Source: Saprospiraceae bacterium (lineage in GTDB: Bacteria; Bacteroidota; Bacteroidia; Chitinophagales; Saprospiraceae). From it: a stretch of DNA of 64,000 nt. Position numbers and translations under genes: made by a program. The stretch lies in NCBI GenBank assembly GCA_020628645.1, contig JAHDES010000015.1, positions 39,598 to 103,597 on the forward strand, read 5' to 3'. The notes under the pieces are model-generated. The model made no database searches. It was not told the DNA's origin and saw only the letters and a program-made list of their open reading frames with translations. Positions 27,415 to 36,347 of this stretch are shown here, one piece after another. Every line of letters begins with the position of its first letter. The first letter of the stretch is position 1.

Positions 27415-29622
27415 TTACAAATTTAACCAATAGGTAAATTTAGCAATAATGGCTCGATTTTTTACTTTTAAATCAGTACTGTAATAATTGTCCGTATAGA
27501 CCAAGAAAAAGTCAGAGACTGGAGCAAAACGCCATTGTAAACGCGCATTGATGTTGATATTATCAATTTGAGAATTGTATTGAATGAAGGTCGTTAAGAA
27601 TAATTTCTTTGTAAAGGTAAGATCAATTCTCGGCCCAATTAAGAAGAGGGAAGTAGTCGCATAAGGATCAGGTAAATCAATATAATTATAGTTATAATTA
27701 AGGGCTATATTTCCATAAGGCTGAAAGCGATAATTAAACGAACCATTTATGCCATAGCGAAAACCATTAAAATATTGACCAATGGTGGGTTCTATTCTAT
27801 AATTGAAAATTTTTCGACGATCTGAATTATACTCTAAACTTAGGTTAGAATAATTATAATCTGTTAAAGCAGGTAGCGCAGTAGCTTCCGTTCCTGTTGG
27901 ATCAAAATCATCTAACAATAGGGTATATTGATTTCTTAGGCTTAGCCGTAAACGCCCACTATTGGATAAAGAAGCGCGCCAATACAGTTCAATATCGTGA
28001 TCGGTACGCCCATTTTCAGGAGAAAAAAGCGCTTCATATTCTATACCTGGACCATGTTGATTGAGCCAACTGTTTTTAGGGTAAAAGAAAAGTCGAGCTT
28101 CTGGATTAATACGGAAATAGTCTTTTCGTGGTACGAAGCCTACTTGCGCATCAAATCCTTCTCCGACTAATTGATGATTCCATTCTACTGCATATTCGCG
28201 CTGGCGATAATTGAGCTCAAAACCATGTGCAAAATTCTCATTTTCTACTTGATCGGGGGTGATGGAATGATGATAAAATGCTTTGCCCGTCCATTTATTA
28301 TCGGAAGAAGCCAAATTATAATCGATACCCATGACACGATTGTAAGGATCGTAATTTTCAGATTCGAAGGAGGTGAAATTCTCTTTATTCACAAAAATGA
28401 ACCCCACATTGGAACGTGCAAACAATTGACGTTGTACAGCCGCAACTGTATAATTATAACTGGGTAAATCATTTTCGGCATCTTCTGCCGTTTGCATATT
28501 TAATAAGCCGATGCGCCAATTTTTACTAGGTTTACCACTCAATCTAGCCCCATATAAAATCGTATTTTGAATCGTTGCATCTGTCGTGGTATCTGTTGCA
28601 ACTCCAATACGGCGAGAAAAGAAAGGATTAATTCGAGAAATACCAAAACCCGAAAATAAATCAGCATTTTCTAAGAAGAACTGACGTCGTTCGGGAAAGA
28701 AAATCTCAAAACGATCTAAATTAGTTACTTGACGATCTACCTCTACTTGTGAAAAATCAGGATTGACGGTTAGATCAAGATTAAGACTGGGCGTAACAGC
28801 AATTTTTGCATCGGCACCTACATCTCCAGTAAAAGAAGCACTTGGGTCGGCAGCTTCAAAATCTTGCACCATTCCACCCGCTAAATAAGGAATCACTGAA
28901 ATATTCGGGCCACTTTTCGTTAAGGGTTCTTCCCAAATCATCTCTCCATTAAAAGCAAGATTAAAAATCCATTGTTCACGAGGAATACGCGACCAAACCG
29001 TATTTTCATTACTTTGCGTATCAAAACGATAAGCATTGAAGCCCCAGATTTTACTACCTGCTTTAAATCGAAGTGTTTTAAACGGAATGGCGAGTTCTCC
29101 AATCCAATAGCCTTCATAAATTTTAGCTTCTCCCTTCCATTTATTATCCCAAGAAGTCGTAAAACCACTTATTTCAGCGCCACCAGCGGAGATAATGCCT
29201 TCTCGAAGTACTCCTAAAGGATTAATACCAAAAAACGTAGCGTTGGTTCGATCATTAAAAGGATCAAACATGAGTGTAATATTGTCATTGCCACCTGCTC
29301 GATAATCCCGTTTTAGAGAAGGAGTTACTAAATTTTGACCAGCCATATAGCATTTTACACCCACATACAAATTATCCTCGTCATACATCATATAAATTTC
29401 AGTATGATAATTAGCAGGAATACTATCTGTGGGAAAATATTGTTGAAATTCTTTAGTAGGGGTACATGTTGACCAAGCAGATTCAGAAAGATCGCCGTCT
29501 AAAGTGATAGAGGTATTGATTTTTTTTACGGTAATGGAAGGAACATCAAAGGATTGTTGTCCTGAGGCATGCCAAGCAAGCAGAAGGGTTAGTACTAGTA
29601 CAGAACAAATCCGTTGAATCAT
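27415..29622 (-). CDS. DUF5916 family outer-membrane-type protein with N-terminal CBM9-like domain
   Basis: The protein has 735 residues with a signal peptide (about 1-21, ending ASGQ). Residues about 30-220 form a CBM9-like domain (INTSITLDGDLSESAW, YMMYDEDNLYVGVKCY, IPFKTLRFK). The rest is the DUF5916 region: NPDFSQVEVDRQVTNLDRFEIFFPERRQFFLEN near 290-325, then many amphipathic beta strands ending in an aromatic-rich final strand (NRAIIAKFTYWLNL), like a beta barrel. This family is widespread in Bacteroidota and its role is not established; a surface or uptake function is usual speculation. Both flanks are non-coding, so it is likely monocistronic. Confidence 0.88.
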   Translation of the reverse strand: MIQRICSVLVLTLLLAWHASGQQSFDVPSITVKKINTSITLDGDLSESAWSTCTPTKEFQQYFPTDSIPANYHTEIYMMYDEDNLYVGVKCYMAGQNLVTPSLKRDYRAGGNDNITLMFDPFNDRTNATFFGINPLGVLREGIISAGGAEISGFTTSWDNKWKGEAKIYEGYWIGELAIPFKTLRFKAGSKIWGFNAYRFDTQSNENTVWSRIPREQWIFNLAFNGEMIWEEPLTKSGPNISVIPYLAGGMVQDFEAADPSASFTGDVGADAKIAVTPSLNLDLTVNPDFSQVEVDRQVTNLDRFEIFFPERRQFFLENADLFSGFGISRINPFFSRRIGVATDTTTDATIQNTILYGARLSGKPSKNWRIGLLNMQTAEDAENDLPSYNYTVAAVQRQLFARSNVGFIFVNKENFTSFESENYDPYNRVMGIDYNLASSDNKWTGKAFYHHSITPDQVENENFAHGFELNYRQREYAVEWNHQLVGEGFDAQVGFVPRKDYFRINPEARLFFYPKNSWLNQHGPGIEYEALFSPENGRTDHDIELYWRASLSNSGRLRLSLRNQYTLLLDDFDPTGTEATALPALTDYNYSNLSLEYNSDRRKIFNYRIEPTIGQYFNGFRYGINGSFNYRFQPYGNIALNYNYNYIDLPDPYATTSLFLIGPRIDLTFTKKLFLTTFIQYNSQIDNININARLQWRFAPVSDFFLVYTDNYYSTDLKVKNRAIIAKFTYWLNL

Positions 29623-29922
29623 GCTGTGTTTCAGAGTATTAGCCTGCTATCAAGTTGATTGTTTGCAGTTTGTTTGTTGAATACCTATTAAACTTATTAA
29701 ATAATTCAAGTTGCGGTTTATTCTCATGATACACAACTTGGGTTAAATATTATTTCTAGCAAATCTTTTGCCGTTTCTTTCATTTCTCCTTTTTAGGACG
29801 AAAAAAAGTTCTCAAAGATACTTTATTTGTTAAAATTATAATATTTAAAAATGGATAAAAAGAGATGATGGGAATAAAAGTTTAGAAATACGCTTCATGC
29901 TCGTAATGAAATTTTTTTAAGC

Positions 29923-29954
29923 AAAAAAAAAGAGTATACCCATTGGTATACTCT
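29923..29954 (-). terminator. Strong minus-strand terminator without an adjacent coding gene
   Basis: A 10-bp perfect stem AGAGTATACC/GGTATACTCT has a 4-nt loop and is followed on the minus strand by nine T (29931-29923). The nearest minus-strand gene upstream, radC, ends about 650 bases away at 30608. Confidence 0.8.
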
Positions 29955-30024
29955 GTACATGAAAAACGTCTCCGTTTTTAACTAAAAACACACACTATTT
30001 TAATGACTATCGCATTTTCTTTAT

Positions 30025-30168
30025 ATGATTGAATATTCGTTGTACAACTTTGAGTTGTTCGACGATTTACATAAATTTTTTAAAAGTGGCTCCGATAATA
30101 TGATTCAGGGTGACCAAGCATTTATCGGAGCACATCGGTTACAGGATTTGTTCTTACAGTTTGATTAA
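30025..30168 (+). CDS. Possible 47-residue small protein
   Basis: An ATG at 30025 opens a 47-codon frame to TAA 30166-30168. It encodes an acidic, aromatic-rich peptide beginning MIEYSLYNFELFDDLHKFF and ending LQDLFLQFD. The stop is immediately followed by a long terminator-like stem (30167-30248), which supports a short plus-strand transcription unit. No family is recognised. In AT-rich DNA a frame of this length can arise by chance, and the same bases may instead belong to a structured RNA, since CTCCGATAA and TTATCGGAG inside the ORF are complementary. Confidence 0.3.
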   Translation: MIEYSLYNFELFDDLHKFFKSGSDNMIQGDQAFIGAHRLQDLFLQFD

Positions 30169-30248
30169 AAAAGCAAAACCTCCAATTGAAATAGTAATAA
30201 GTGAAAAACCTTTCCAATCTTCATTGACCTGTGGAGGTCTGCTTTTTT
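30167..30248. ncRNA. Structured element, candidate small RNA or bidirectional terminator
   Basis: The outer stem is AAAAAAGC (30167-30174) with GCTTTTTT (30241-30248), and the inner stem is ACCTCCA (30178-30184) with TGGAGGT (30232-30238). They enclose a loop of about 47 nt. Either strand ends in a T-run. I could not match it to a known RNA class. Confidence 0.4.
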
Positions 30249-30607
30249 AGGTTCATAGTTGTTGTTTATGAGATAGCCTTCCCTTCTCGATCAAGGCATC
30301 TGAGGTATATGATCTTACATACTGTTTCTCTACTAAAGAGATCAGTAGTATGATTTAATTCTTTTCTTTTAACAATTAGGTATTAATCTGTGGGTGTACT
30401 TTTTTTCGCAGCAAGATTTTTCTCACATAGAAAATAAGCTTGATTTAGGTGTGTGTGGTAAAAATGAGTTTGTGAAGTGCTGAAGGTCTGCTTATTTGTA
30501 GGTTGGGTATAAAATGCCTACTATAAACGCCAACTTCTTCTTTTATAGTGTATAAGTTGTACACTTTTTTATTTTATAATGGTGTAGTTCTCTTTCTAAT
30601 TTTGAGT

Positions 30608-31309
30608 TTACAAGATGCTTTCATCTGCAAAACTATAGTACCGATTGCCTGCTATAATGAGGTGATCTAGTACGGCTATATCGAGTAATTTTCCAGCTTC
30701 TTTGAGTTTCTTTGTGATGGCTCTATCCGCTTGACTGGGGCGTAAATTCCCCGAAGGATGATTATGACAAAGAATGATAGAAGAAGCTAAATGACTTAAT
30801 GCCTTATTAAAAATTACTTTGGGATCAACTACGGTTCCTGCTATTCCTCCTGCACTGATTTGTTCCCTTGCAATAACTCGATTTGCTCGATTAAGTAACA
30901 GTATCCAGAATTCTTCATGGGGCAAATCTTCTACTTGCACCGCTAAGAGTTCATATGCGTCTTTACTACTAGTAATTTGTGGTCGTTCTTTTACGTCTGT
31001 AAGTCGTCGTCGTCGTCCAAGTTCTAAGGCAGCAGCGATACTAATGGCTTTGGCTTCGCCGATGCCTTTGTATTGCATTAAATCCGTTAAGGATGCGCGT
31101 CCCAATTGATTTAAATTATTATCTGCGCCTTTCAATACACGTTGTGCTAAACTGACAGCTGTTTCATTTCTTGAACCAGAACCCAATAAAATGGCAATTA
31201 GTTCCGCATCACTCAAACTCGATTTTCCTTTTAATAACAATTTTTCTCGTGGGCGATCTTCTTCAGCCCAAGCTTTTATCGTTAAGTTATTTTTGTTGTA
31301 AACTGTCAT
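30608..31309 (-). CDS. radC: RadC family JAB/MPN domain protein
   Basis: The protein has 233 residues. An N-terminal UPF0758 helical region has a helix-hairpin-helix-like stretch (LTDLMQYKGIGEAKAISIAAAL). The C-terminal JAMM metalloprotease-like fold contains the full metal motif: a Glu in ISAGG, then HNHPSG and the downstream Asp (SQADRAIT). Length and order match RadC proteins. The historical link to DNA repair is weak and the molecular function is unsettled, although the intact JAMM motif implies metal-dependent activity. The gene stands alone on the minus strand, followed by the long gene-poor region. Confidence 0.95.
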   Translation of the reverse strand: MTVYNKNNLTIKAWAEEDRPREKLLLKGKSSLSDAELIAILLGSGSRNETAVSLAQRVLKGADNNLNQLGRASLTDLMQYKGIGEAKAISIAAALELGRRRRLTDVKERPQITSSKDAYELLAVQVEDLPHEEFWILLLNRANRVIAREQISAGGIAGTVVDPKVIFNKALSHLASSIILCHNHPSGNLRPSQADRAITKKLKEAGKLLDIAVLDHLIIAGNRYYSFADESIL

Positions 31310-31438
31310 TTTTGCGTGCTTTCGATATAGAGACGCCAGAGGAATTGAAATTCCATATGGATTTCAAAAAAAAATTAAAAAAAGGCGTTTTTTAGGAATT
31401 TCTTAACGTTTTGGGAATGTTTTTAAGGGTTCTTTAAG

Positions 31439-31810
31439 CTAAATAGTAGAAAAAAAGGTAGGAAAAATTTTTGGTAAGAAGATAATTCCACCTACGAGAG
31501 AAGCTCCTATTGCTGTAATAAGAACTGCTCCAGCGGCAACATCTTTTGTTTTTCCTGCTAATTCATGATAATCTGGAGATACTAAATCGGTAAGGAATTC
31601 GAGGGCTGTATTAAATGCTTCTGCTGCCAAGACACTAGCAATAGCAAAAATACAAAGACACCATTCATAAGTTGTAATAGAATAATAAAAGCCTAAAGAG
31701 ATAACAACAAAAGTAGCTACTAAATGAATCTTCGCATTGGGTTGGGAAGCAAAAAGGGTATAAATTCCTTTGAAGGCATATTTAAAACTTAAGAGCCGTT
31801 TTTTGAGCAT
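31439..31810 (-). CDS. dgkA: Diacylglycerol kinase/undecaprenol kinase family membrane protein
   Basis: This is a 123-residue trimeric-type inner-membrane kinase. The hallmark segments are present: SQPNAKIHLVAT in the first amphipathic helix, then the catalytic EAFNTALEFLTDLV with its Glu and Asn ligands, and KTKDVAAGAVL. These enzymes phosphorylate diacylglycerol or undecaprenol. An ATG at 31825 would add five residues, but the Met at 31810 (MLKKRLLSF) fits family starts better. It overlaps the end of the EEP gene (stop at 31782) by about 29 bases, so the two are translationally coupled in one operon. Confidence 0.9.
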   Translation of the reverse strand: MLKKRLLSFKYAFKGIYTLFASQPNAKIHLVATFVVISLGFYYSITTYEWCLCIFAIASVLAAEAFNTALEFLTDLVSPDYHELAGKTKDVAAGAVLITAIGASLVGGIIFLPKIFPTFFSTI

Positions 31811-32732
31811 TGGTAAAATTCTCATTAATCTGATAGCTGCCTTTTATTCCTAAATGATTAGAATAAGCATTACTAATTGTTGTGAAATCGACACATTTGA
31901 AATGATGGCTATGAAAAATATGATCGGTAGGATTATCAAAGAAAGGAAATCGTCTACTATCCTGTAAATCCATCATAGAACGCATATTTTGAATATAAGA
32001 AGACCATTGTACTTGATTGTATTCCCCTAAAGAAAAGACAGGCCCTTCTAGTTTTTCAATATATCGAGTAAGCGTATCAAAATGCCCTTCCGTAGTTTCA
32101 GCATCTATGTTGCTTAATTCAGGATAAATGTAAGAACTTATAAAATGCACTTGTCCTTTATCTCCTGTTATACTAACCGCTAAGTTAGGAATATCATTAT
32201 AATAAAAGGTATCTACCTTATTGGTAGGTACTCGACTATAAACAGAAATTCCTAAGAAATCTTCTGGACGATAAATGGTATAATTAAAAGGATATTCTTC
32301 TTGTAAGGATTCTTTTATGATAGCACCCCAATCAGGTGTTACTTCCTGAAGTGATAAAATATCAGCTTTACTATTTTGAATACTTTTGACAGTGGAAGTT
32401 ACATCTCCATTGGTAGCAGACATGTTAAAATGAGCAACATTTAAGGTTGGAGCACTAGTAGGGATAGGATGGATGATATCTGTATTAGAAGACTTTTTTA
32501 GGAAAAAACAAAGTACTGCACAACAAGCAAAACTTGTAAATACTAATTTGGGTTGACGTAATGCTAAAAATAATAATCCCATACCTAAATAGCCAAACAT
32601 AATATGTACGGCATAGTTTGCTCCCCACTTTAAGTAAACATAATTTGGGGTAAACACACATAGGGCAACACCTAAAACAAGTAGTGTGCCTATAATTGCG
32701 TGAGTGGACTTAGTATTTAGTAAACGGATCAT
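31782..32732 (-). CDS. Membrane-anchored endonuclease/exonuclease/phosphatase-fold protein with an altered active site
   Basis: The protein has 316 residues with two or three N-terminal membrane helices (about 10-85), then an EEP-fold domain (about 95-310). The first metal-binding motif is intact (ADILSLQEV). The usual GDFN is GEYN (FSLGEYNQVQWSS), DHIF is present, and the final SDH is SNH (YSNHLGIKG). Two of the catalytic acids thus appear replaced (Asp to Glu and Asp to Asn), so activity could be changed or lost. Family members are nucleases, lipid phosphatases or sphingomyelinases. It overlaps dgkA, which suggests a lipid-related job, by inference only. Confidence 0.8.
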   Translation of the reverse strand: MIRLLNTKSTHAIIGTLLVLGVALCVFTPNYVYLKWGANYAVHIMFGYLGMGLLFLALRQPKLVFTSFACCAVLCFFLKKSSNTDIIHPIPTSAPTLNVAHFNMSATNGDVTSTVKSIQNSKADILSLQEVTPDWGAIIKESLQEEYPFNYTIYRPEDFLGISVYSRVPTNKVDTFYYNDIPNLAVSITGDKGQVHFISSYIYPELSNIDAETTEGHFDTLTRYIEKLEGPVFSLGEYNQVQWSSYIQNMRSMMDLQDSRRFPFFDNPTDHIFHSHHFKCVDFTTISNAYSNHLGIKGSYQINENFTNAQKTALKF

Positions 32733-32855
32733 GATTATTAGCTCAGATATTTTATCAGATTAGCAATATAGCTTTGAAAAACTTGCTATTTTACGCTCTC
32801 TGTTATAAAACGATGATTTCTATAAAACGCTGACTGAAAATTAAATTCCCAATAA

Positions 32856-35474
32856 TTATTCCAATCTACGTGCTACAACACATTCTTCTTTAAAATTTTG
32901 AATTACACCATCTGGTGAAAAGAGTTCCATCCAAATTATATAAATCCCTATTCTTGCACGACTTCCGTCATCTAGGTCGCCATCCCATTTTATGATTCCT
33001 TCTCTGCCCAATAGTTCATTTTGAACTAAAGTTTTGACCAAGCGACCACGAGCATCAAATATTCTTATATTTGACGTAAAACCAAGCCCTTCCGTTACAT
33101 ATTTGAGCAATAAAAAGTCATTAAAGCCATCTCCATCGGGGCTAAATGTAATTTCTTCTATAGTAAATACGGTGTTTTGACTCGTATTGGTTGGGGTAAA
33201 TTGAGAATTTTTTGCCGTAGGTGTACCAAAACCTACCGTTGCAGCTGCAGAATGCCAATTAGATGGAGATTGACTATCTAAATCAGGACTTAATCGTTCT
33301 AATGCTACGCCATTTTCATCATCTAATAATGCATTATGATAGGATTCATTATAATTAAAAGCATCTAAAATCACTGGATCACCTCCAAAAGGAAGGTAAA
33401 GCGTTACATTTCCTGTATCATTATTAAAACTTGGTAAATTTTGTGGCACTAAAGCAGAAGGATTTTCTACAAAAAAACGAGTAGCAATATCTAAGGTATC
33501 ACTTGTTAATACCACATAACTATCAGGATAAAATAAATAATTAGAAGCAATCACTTCTAAATCTTCTCCTGTTTGGTCAATATTTGCAATCACCAAGTTT
33601 TGTAGATCAATGACCTTGTCTGAGCGATTGTATAATTCGACATAATCAACGCCATTCGTCTCTGGATTGAATAAAATTTCATTAATAATAATATCTTTTG
33701 CTATAGGAAGTGAAGGTAAGGCAAAGGTGAAAATTTGAGCATTTGAAGAGATATTTCCAAGACAATCTGCAAGTCCATTTGCTTGTAAGGTGTATGAAAT
33801 ACCTTCTTGTAAGGCACTATTTAGTTCTAATACCACAGATTTGCCACTAGGTTCTATAAAAGCATCTCCAACAGCAATACCATTATCTAAACTATAATTA
33901 CTTAAATCTTCAGCAGTACTTTCGTCTACTATTTCGCTAAAATCAACTTGCAGCATGAAGTCATTTATTGGGAATACAGATACAATAGTGGGCGGGGTAT
34001 CATCTATGCTATTGACAAAAACAGAATTTATCATACTTGGAGTACCACCAGATAAACTTTCAGAGGCGCGCCAGTTTTCTCCTGCTGTACAAATATCAGA
34101 AGGATTAATTAATTCAAGCGTCCAACCGCCATCATCTTTTGCAGGATCTTGATACCAGTCGTCTGTATAATTAATCTCGTGTATAATATTGCCCATATCA
34201 TCGGTCAACGTAATGACATCAGCTGTATTGGTTAAAGAAGGTAAATCGTTTAAGGCAAGTACGTCCCCAAAAACGGCAAATTCATTTGCAATTGCTGCTT
34301 CACATAATACTACATAACTGTTGGGTTGTAGTAAAAAACTAGGCAGACTTTCTGGCGAACCACCACTTGCAATGCCAAATCCTTCTAGATTAAATACTTT
34401 ATTAGAACGATTGTATAATTCTACAAATTCGGCATTCGGCATGCCCAATTGGGGCGTAGGGTCAGCCATGAATTCATTGATTAAAATATCAAATGGATCT
34501 GCTATAGATAAATTGAAATAAGTGAAAGAGGAAGAAGCATTTGTTACGGTATTATTGCTTAAATCTGCAATGCCATTTATAGATAAGGTGTAATTCGTAT
34601 TATTTTGTAGTTCATCATCTAAAATGAGATGGATCATATTAGCTTGACTAGCATCTAAAGTAGCCGTCGCAATAGAAATACCATTATCAATAGAAAATGC
34701 AACAGTCGTTACACTAACAGGAGCAATAGCCTCATTAAATAGTACATCTACTTCTAATGAAGAAATGGGTAATACACTTTCTATTTGAGGAGCAGTTGTA
34801 TCCATAAAAAGTGGACCAATCTGAAAGTCATCGAAGAAGAATTTATCAATTCGCGTAGAAGTATATTTACAGACTATCCCAAAATAATCACCCATCGGAT
34901 GGGTATTATCGGTAGCAGAAGTTTCTAAACTATAATTATTTCCACCGCTATAATCTGTTAATAATTGCCATTCTCCTGAAGCATTTCGTTCTACTTTTAT
35001 TCCAACAAGAACAGGATCATTGCCCACTGCTCCTGCTTGTCCACTCAAGATCAAAGAAGAAGTAGAACCTGTTTGGCGATATAATTCTAGGGCATCATCA
35101 CTTCCTGTGATACCTCCTATTTTTAGATAATAACCATTTAAACTCTCATCTAAATCAGAAGAATTAGAAGTCAAATAGACTTTGGCAAAATTACTGTTAG
35201 AGGGAGAAAAGTTGAGTTGTATTTTAAACTCCCAAGAAGCACTATCGGCGGGGGGTACATTAGTCCATAAAGTAGAAATGGTATTGGAAGTATCGGCATC
35301 AAATAGCTGTAATTCATTATTTCCGTTTATGATGAAATTTTCAGTATTACCTTGCCATGTAGGATTTGTAGAAAAATCGCCGTCAGAAAAATCATCTATA
35401 AATTGGGTTTGCCCTAGAAATGGTAAACAGCAAGCCAAGAAAAAGACGATCTTGGAAATCATTTTTGGATGCAT
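32856..35474 (-). CDS. Lamin-tail-domain surface protein with gliding-motility-type T9SS C-terminus
   Basis: The protein has 872 residues with a signal peptide (about 1-23, ending GQTQ). A jelly-roll/LamG-like domain follows (about 25-220). Big_5 type Ig-like domains (PQIESVLPISSLEVDVLFNE; PTIVSVFPINDFMLQVDFSE) alternate with two lamin-tail domains (ILINEFMADPTPQ; IIINEILFNPETNG). The last 90 residues are a gliding-motility-associated, T9SS type B tail (FSPDGDGFNDFLLLKY, IRIFDARGRLVKTL, WDGDLDDG). Proteins of this make-up are anchored at or released from the cell surface. It stands alone, with an unusual cloverleaf-like element 44 bases upstream of its start. Confidence 0.87.
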   Translation of the reverse strand: MHPKMISKIVFFLACCLPFLGQTQFIDDFSDGDFSTNPTWQGNTENFIINGNNELQLFDADTSNTISTLWTNVPPADSASWEFKIQLNFSPSNSNFAKVYLTSNSSDLDESLNGYYLKIGGITGSDDALELYRQTGSTSSLILSGQAGAVGNDPVLVGIKVERNASGEWQLLTDYSGGNNYSLETSATDNTHPMGDYFGIVCKYTSTRIDKFFFDDFQIGPLFMDTTAPQIESVLPISSLEVDVLFNEAIAPVSVTTVAFSIDNGISIATATLDASQANMIHLILDDELQNNTNYTLSINGIADLSNNTVTNASSSFTYFNLSIADPFDILINEFMADPTPQLGMPNAEFVELYNRSNKVFNLEGFGIASGGSPESLPSFLLQPNSYVVLCEAAIANEFAVFGDVLALNDLPSLTNTADVITLTDDMGNIIHEINYTDDWYQDPAKDDGGWTLELINPSDICTAGENWRASESLSGGTPSMINSVFVNSIDDTPPTIVSVFPINDFMLQVDFSEIVDESTAEDLSNYSLDNGIAVGDAFIEPSGKSVVLELNSALQEGISYTLQANGLADCLGNISSNAQIFTFALPSLPIAKDIIINEILFNPETNGVDYVELYNRSDKVIDLQNLVIANIDQTGEDLEVIASNYLFYPDSYVVLTSDTLDIATRFFVENPSALVPQNLPSFNNDTGNVTLYLPFGGDPVILDAFNYNESYHNALLDDENGVALERLSPDLDSQSPSNWHSAAATVGFGTPTAKNSQFTPTNTSQNTVFTIEEITFSPDGDGFNDFLLLKYVTEGLGFTSNIRIFDARGRLVKTLVQNELLGREGIIKWDGDLDDGSRARIGIYIIWMELFSPDGVIQNFKEECVVARRLE

Positions 35475-35826
35475 AAATGTAATGGCTTGAAGGAATTAGT
35501 CCTTTGTTTTTTGTGTTTATACACGACGCGGGATAAAAAGTAATTTTAGGAAATCTATTTTATCCCGCATCGGTATATACCGACAAGGTTTAATTTAAAT
35601 TTTATAATCACAAAATTAAACCTTGTCGTGTATATAATTTGATTTTAGACATCCAAAGATACGAAAATGAAAAACTTATAAAACTAGTAATTTTTTAATT
35701 CTGTGCTAATTGTACAAGATTAACATTTTGGTATAAAAAAGTATTACTTGAGGTTTAATAGGGCATTTGCTTGAAAATCAGGCATTAATATTGTAAATTG
35801 AATAGTACACTAAAGAAAACACACAC
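35475..35826. other. Divergent intergenic region
   Basis: This 352-base stretch between the lamin-tail gene (minus) and the MerR gene (plus) contains the cloverleaf element at 35518-35634 and then AT-rich DNA leading to the MerR start. No gene is visible. Confidence 0.6.
35518..35634. repeat. Cloverleaf-forming palindromic element
   Basis: The outer stem TATACACGA/TCGTGTATA (9 bp) encloses three hairpins placed almost end to end. They are GCGGGATAAAA/TTTTATCCCGC (11 bp, 35528-35568), the palindrome TCGGTATATACCGA (35570-35583), and CAAGGTTTAATTT/AAATTAAACCTTG (13 bp, 35584-35625). Only two junction bases are unpaired. Confidence 0.85.
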
Positions 35827-36162
35827 ATGCCTATCGTAAAAGAACCCTTAACAAAACTGTATTATTCTATTTCGGAAGTCGCAAAAATGTTTGATGTATC
35901 CAATTCTTTAATTCGATTTTGGGAAGCTGAATTTGATGAACTCAAACCTCATAAAACAGGAAAAGGAGATCGCCGTTTTACTAAAAAAAATATTGAACAG
36001 TTTGGACTTATCTATGAGTTGGTAAAAGAACGTGGTTTTACCCTAAAGGGAGCAAAAAAAGAATTAGCCGAGCGAAAAGAGGTGTATGCACGAAAACAAA
36101 ATACGATCAGTACCTTGAAGAAAATCAAAGCCCGCCTCGAAGATTTAAAGGTAGAATTATAA
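35827..36162 (+). CDS. MerR family transcriptional regulator
   Basis: The protein has 111 residues. A single MerR-type winged helix-turn-helix covers about 8-80, with YYSISEVAKMFDVSNSLIRF and WEAEFDELKPHKTGKGDRRF, followed by a short basic helix (KKELAERKEVYARK). It is the short type without a C-terminal effector domain, so what it senses is not visible. These small MerR-like proteins are near-universal in Bacteroidota. A terminator follows directly (36185-36213), so the gene is monocistronic. Confidence 0.92.
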   Translation: MPIVKEPLTKLYYSISEVAKMFDVSNSLIRFWEAEFDELKPHKTGKGDRRFTKKNIEQFGLIYELVKERGFTLKGAKKELAERKEVYARKQNTISTLKKIKARLEDLKVEL

Positions 36163-36184
36163 GGAATGGAATTATAAAAATAAA

Positions 36185-36213
36185 AAACGGCTTGAGCAAG
36201 GCCCAAGCCGTTT
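36185..36213 (+). terminator. Intrinsic terminator after the MerR gene
   Basis: AAACGGCTTG pairs with CAAGCCGTTT around a short loop. There is an A-run on the left and TTTATAATC on the right, so it could also act on the minus strand. Confidence 0.75.
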
Positions 36214-36240
36214 ATAATCGGTCTTATAGTTTAATCAAAC

Positions 36241-36347
36241 TTATACGAAATTGAATAAGTGATTTCATAAATCACACCTTAAATGTATAATGCCGATTTG
36301 AAAAAATCATAAATTATATACAAAAGGATTTATTCAATGCGGTATTA
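36241..36347 (+). repeat. 107-bp palindromic dispersed repeat, copy 2
   Basis: It begins TTATACGAAATTGAATAA, has the hairpin GTGATTT-CAT-AAATCAC, the block ACCTTAAATGTATAATGCCG, a second hairpin region (GATTT-GAAA-AAATC), and ends CGGTATTA. It is the same length as copy 1 (7428-7534, minus). Its last three bases (TTA) are the reverse complement of the stop codon of the lipoprotein gene. Confidence 0.85.

Larger units (their letters stand above)
29623..30607. other. Long gene-poor region with conspicuous hairpins
   Basis: This is 985 bases between two minus-strand genes. It contains a minus-strand terminator at 29923-29954, an adjacent perfect hairpin AAAAACG-TCTC-CGTTTTT at 29962-29979, a possible 47-codon plus-strand ORF at 30025-30168, and a long stem at 30167-30248. 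No tmRNA, RNase P or 4.5S hallmark sequence was found. The flanks are plain AT-rich DNA. Confidence 0.5.

Noticed and set aside
29955..30607. tmRNA, RNase P RNA or 4.5S RNA in the gene-poor region
   Set aside because: None of the hallmark conserved segments is present on either strand.
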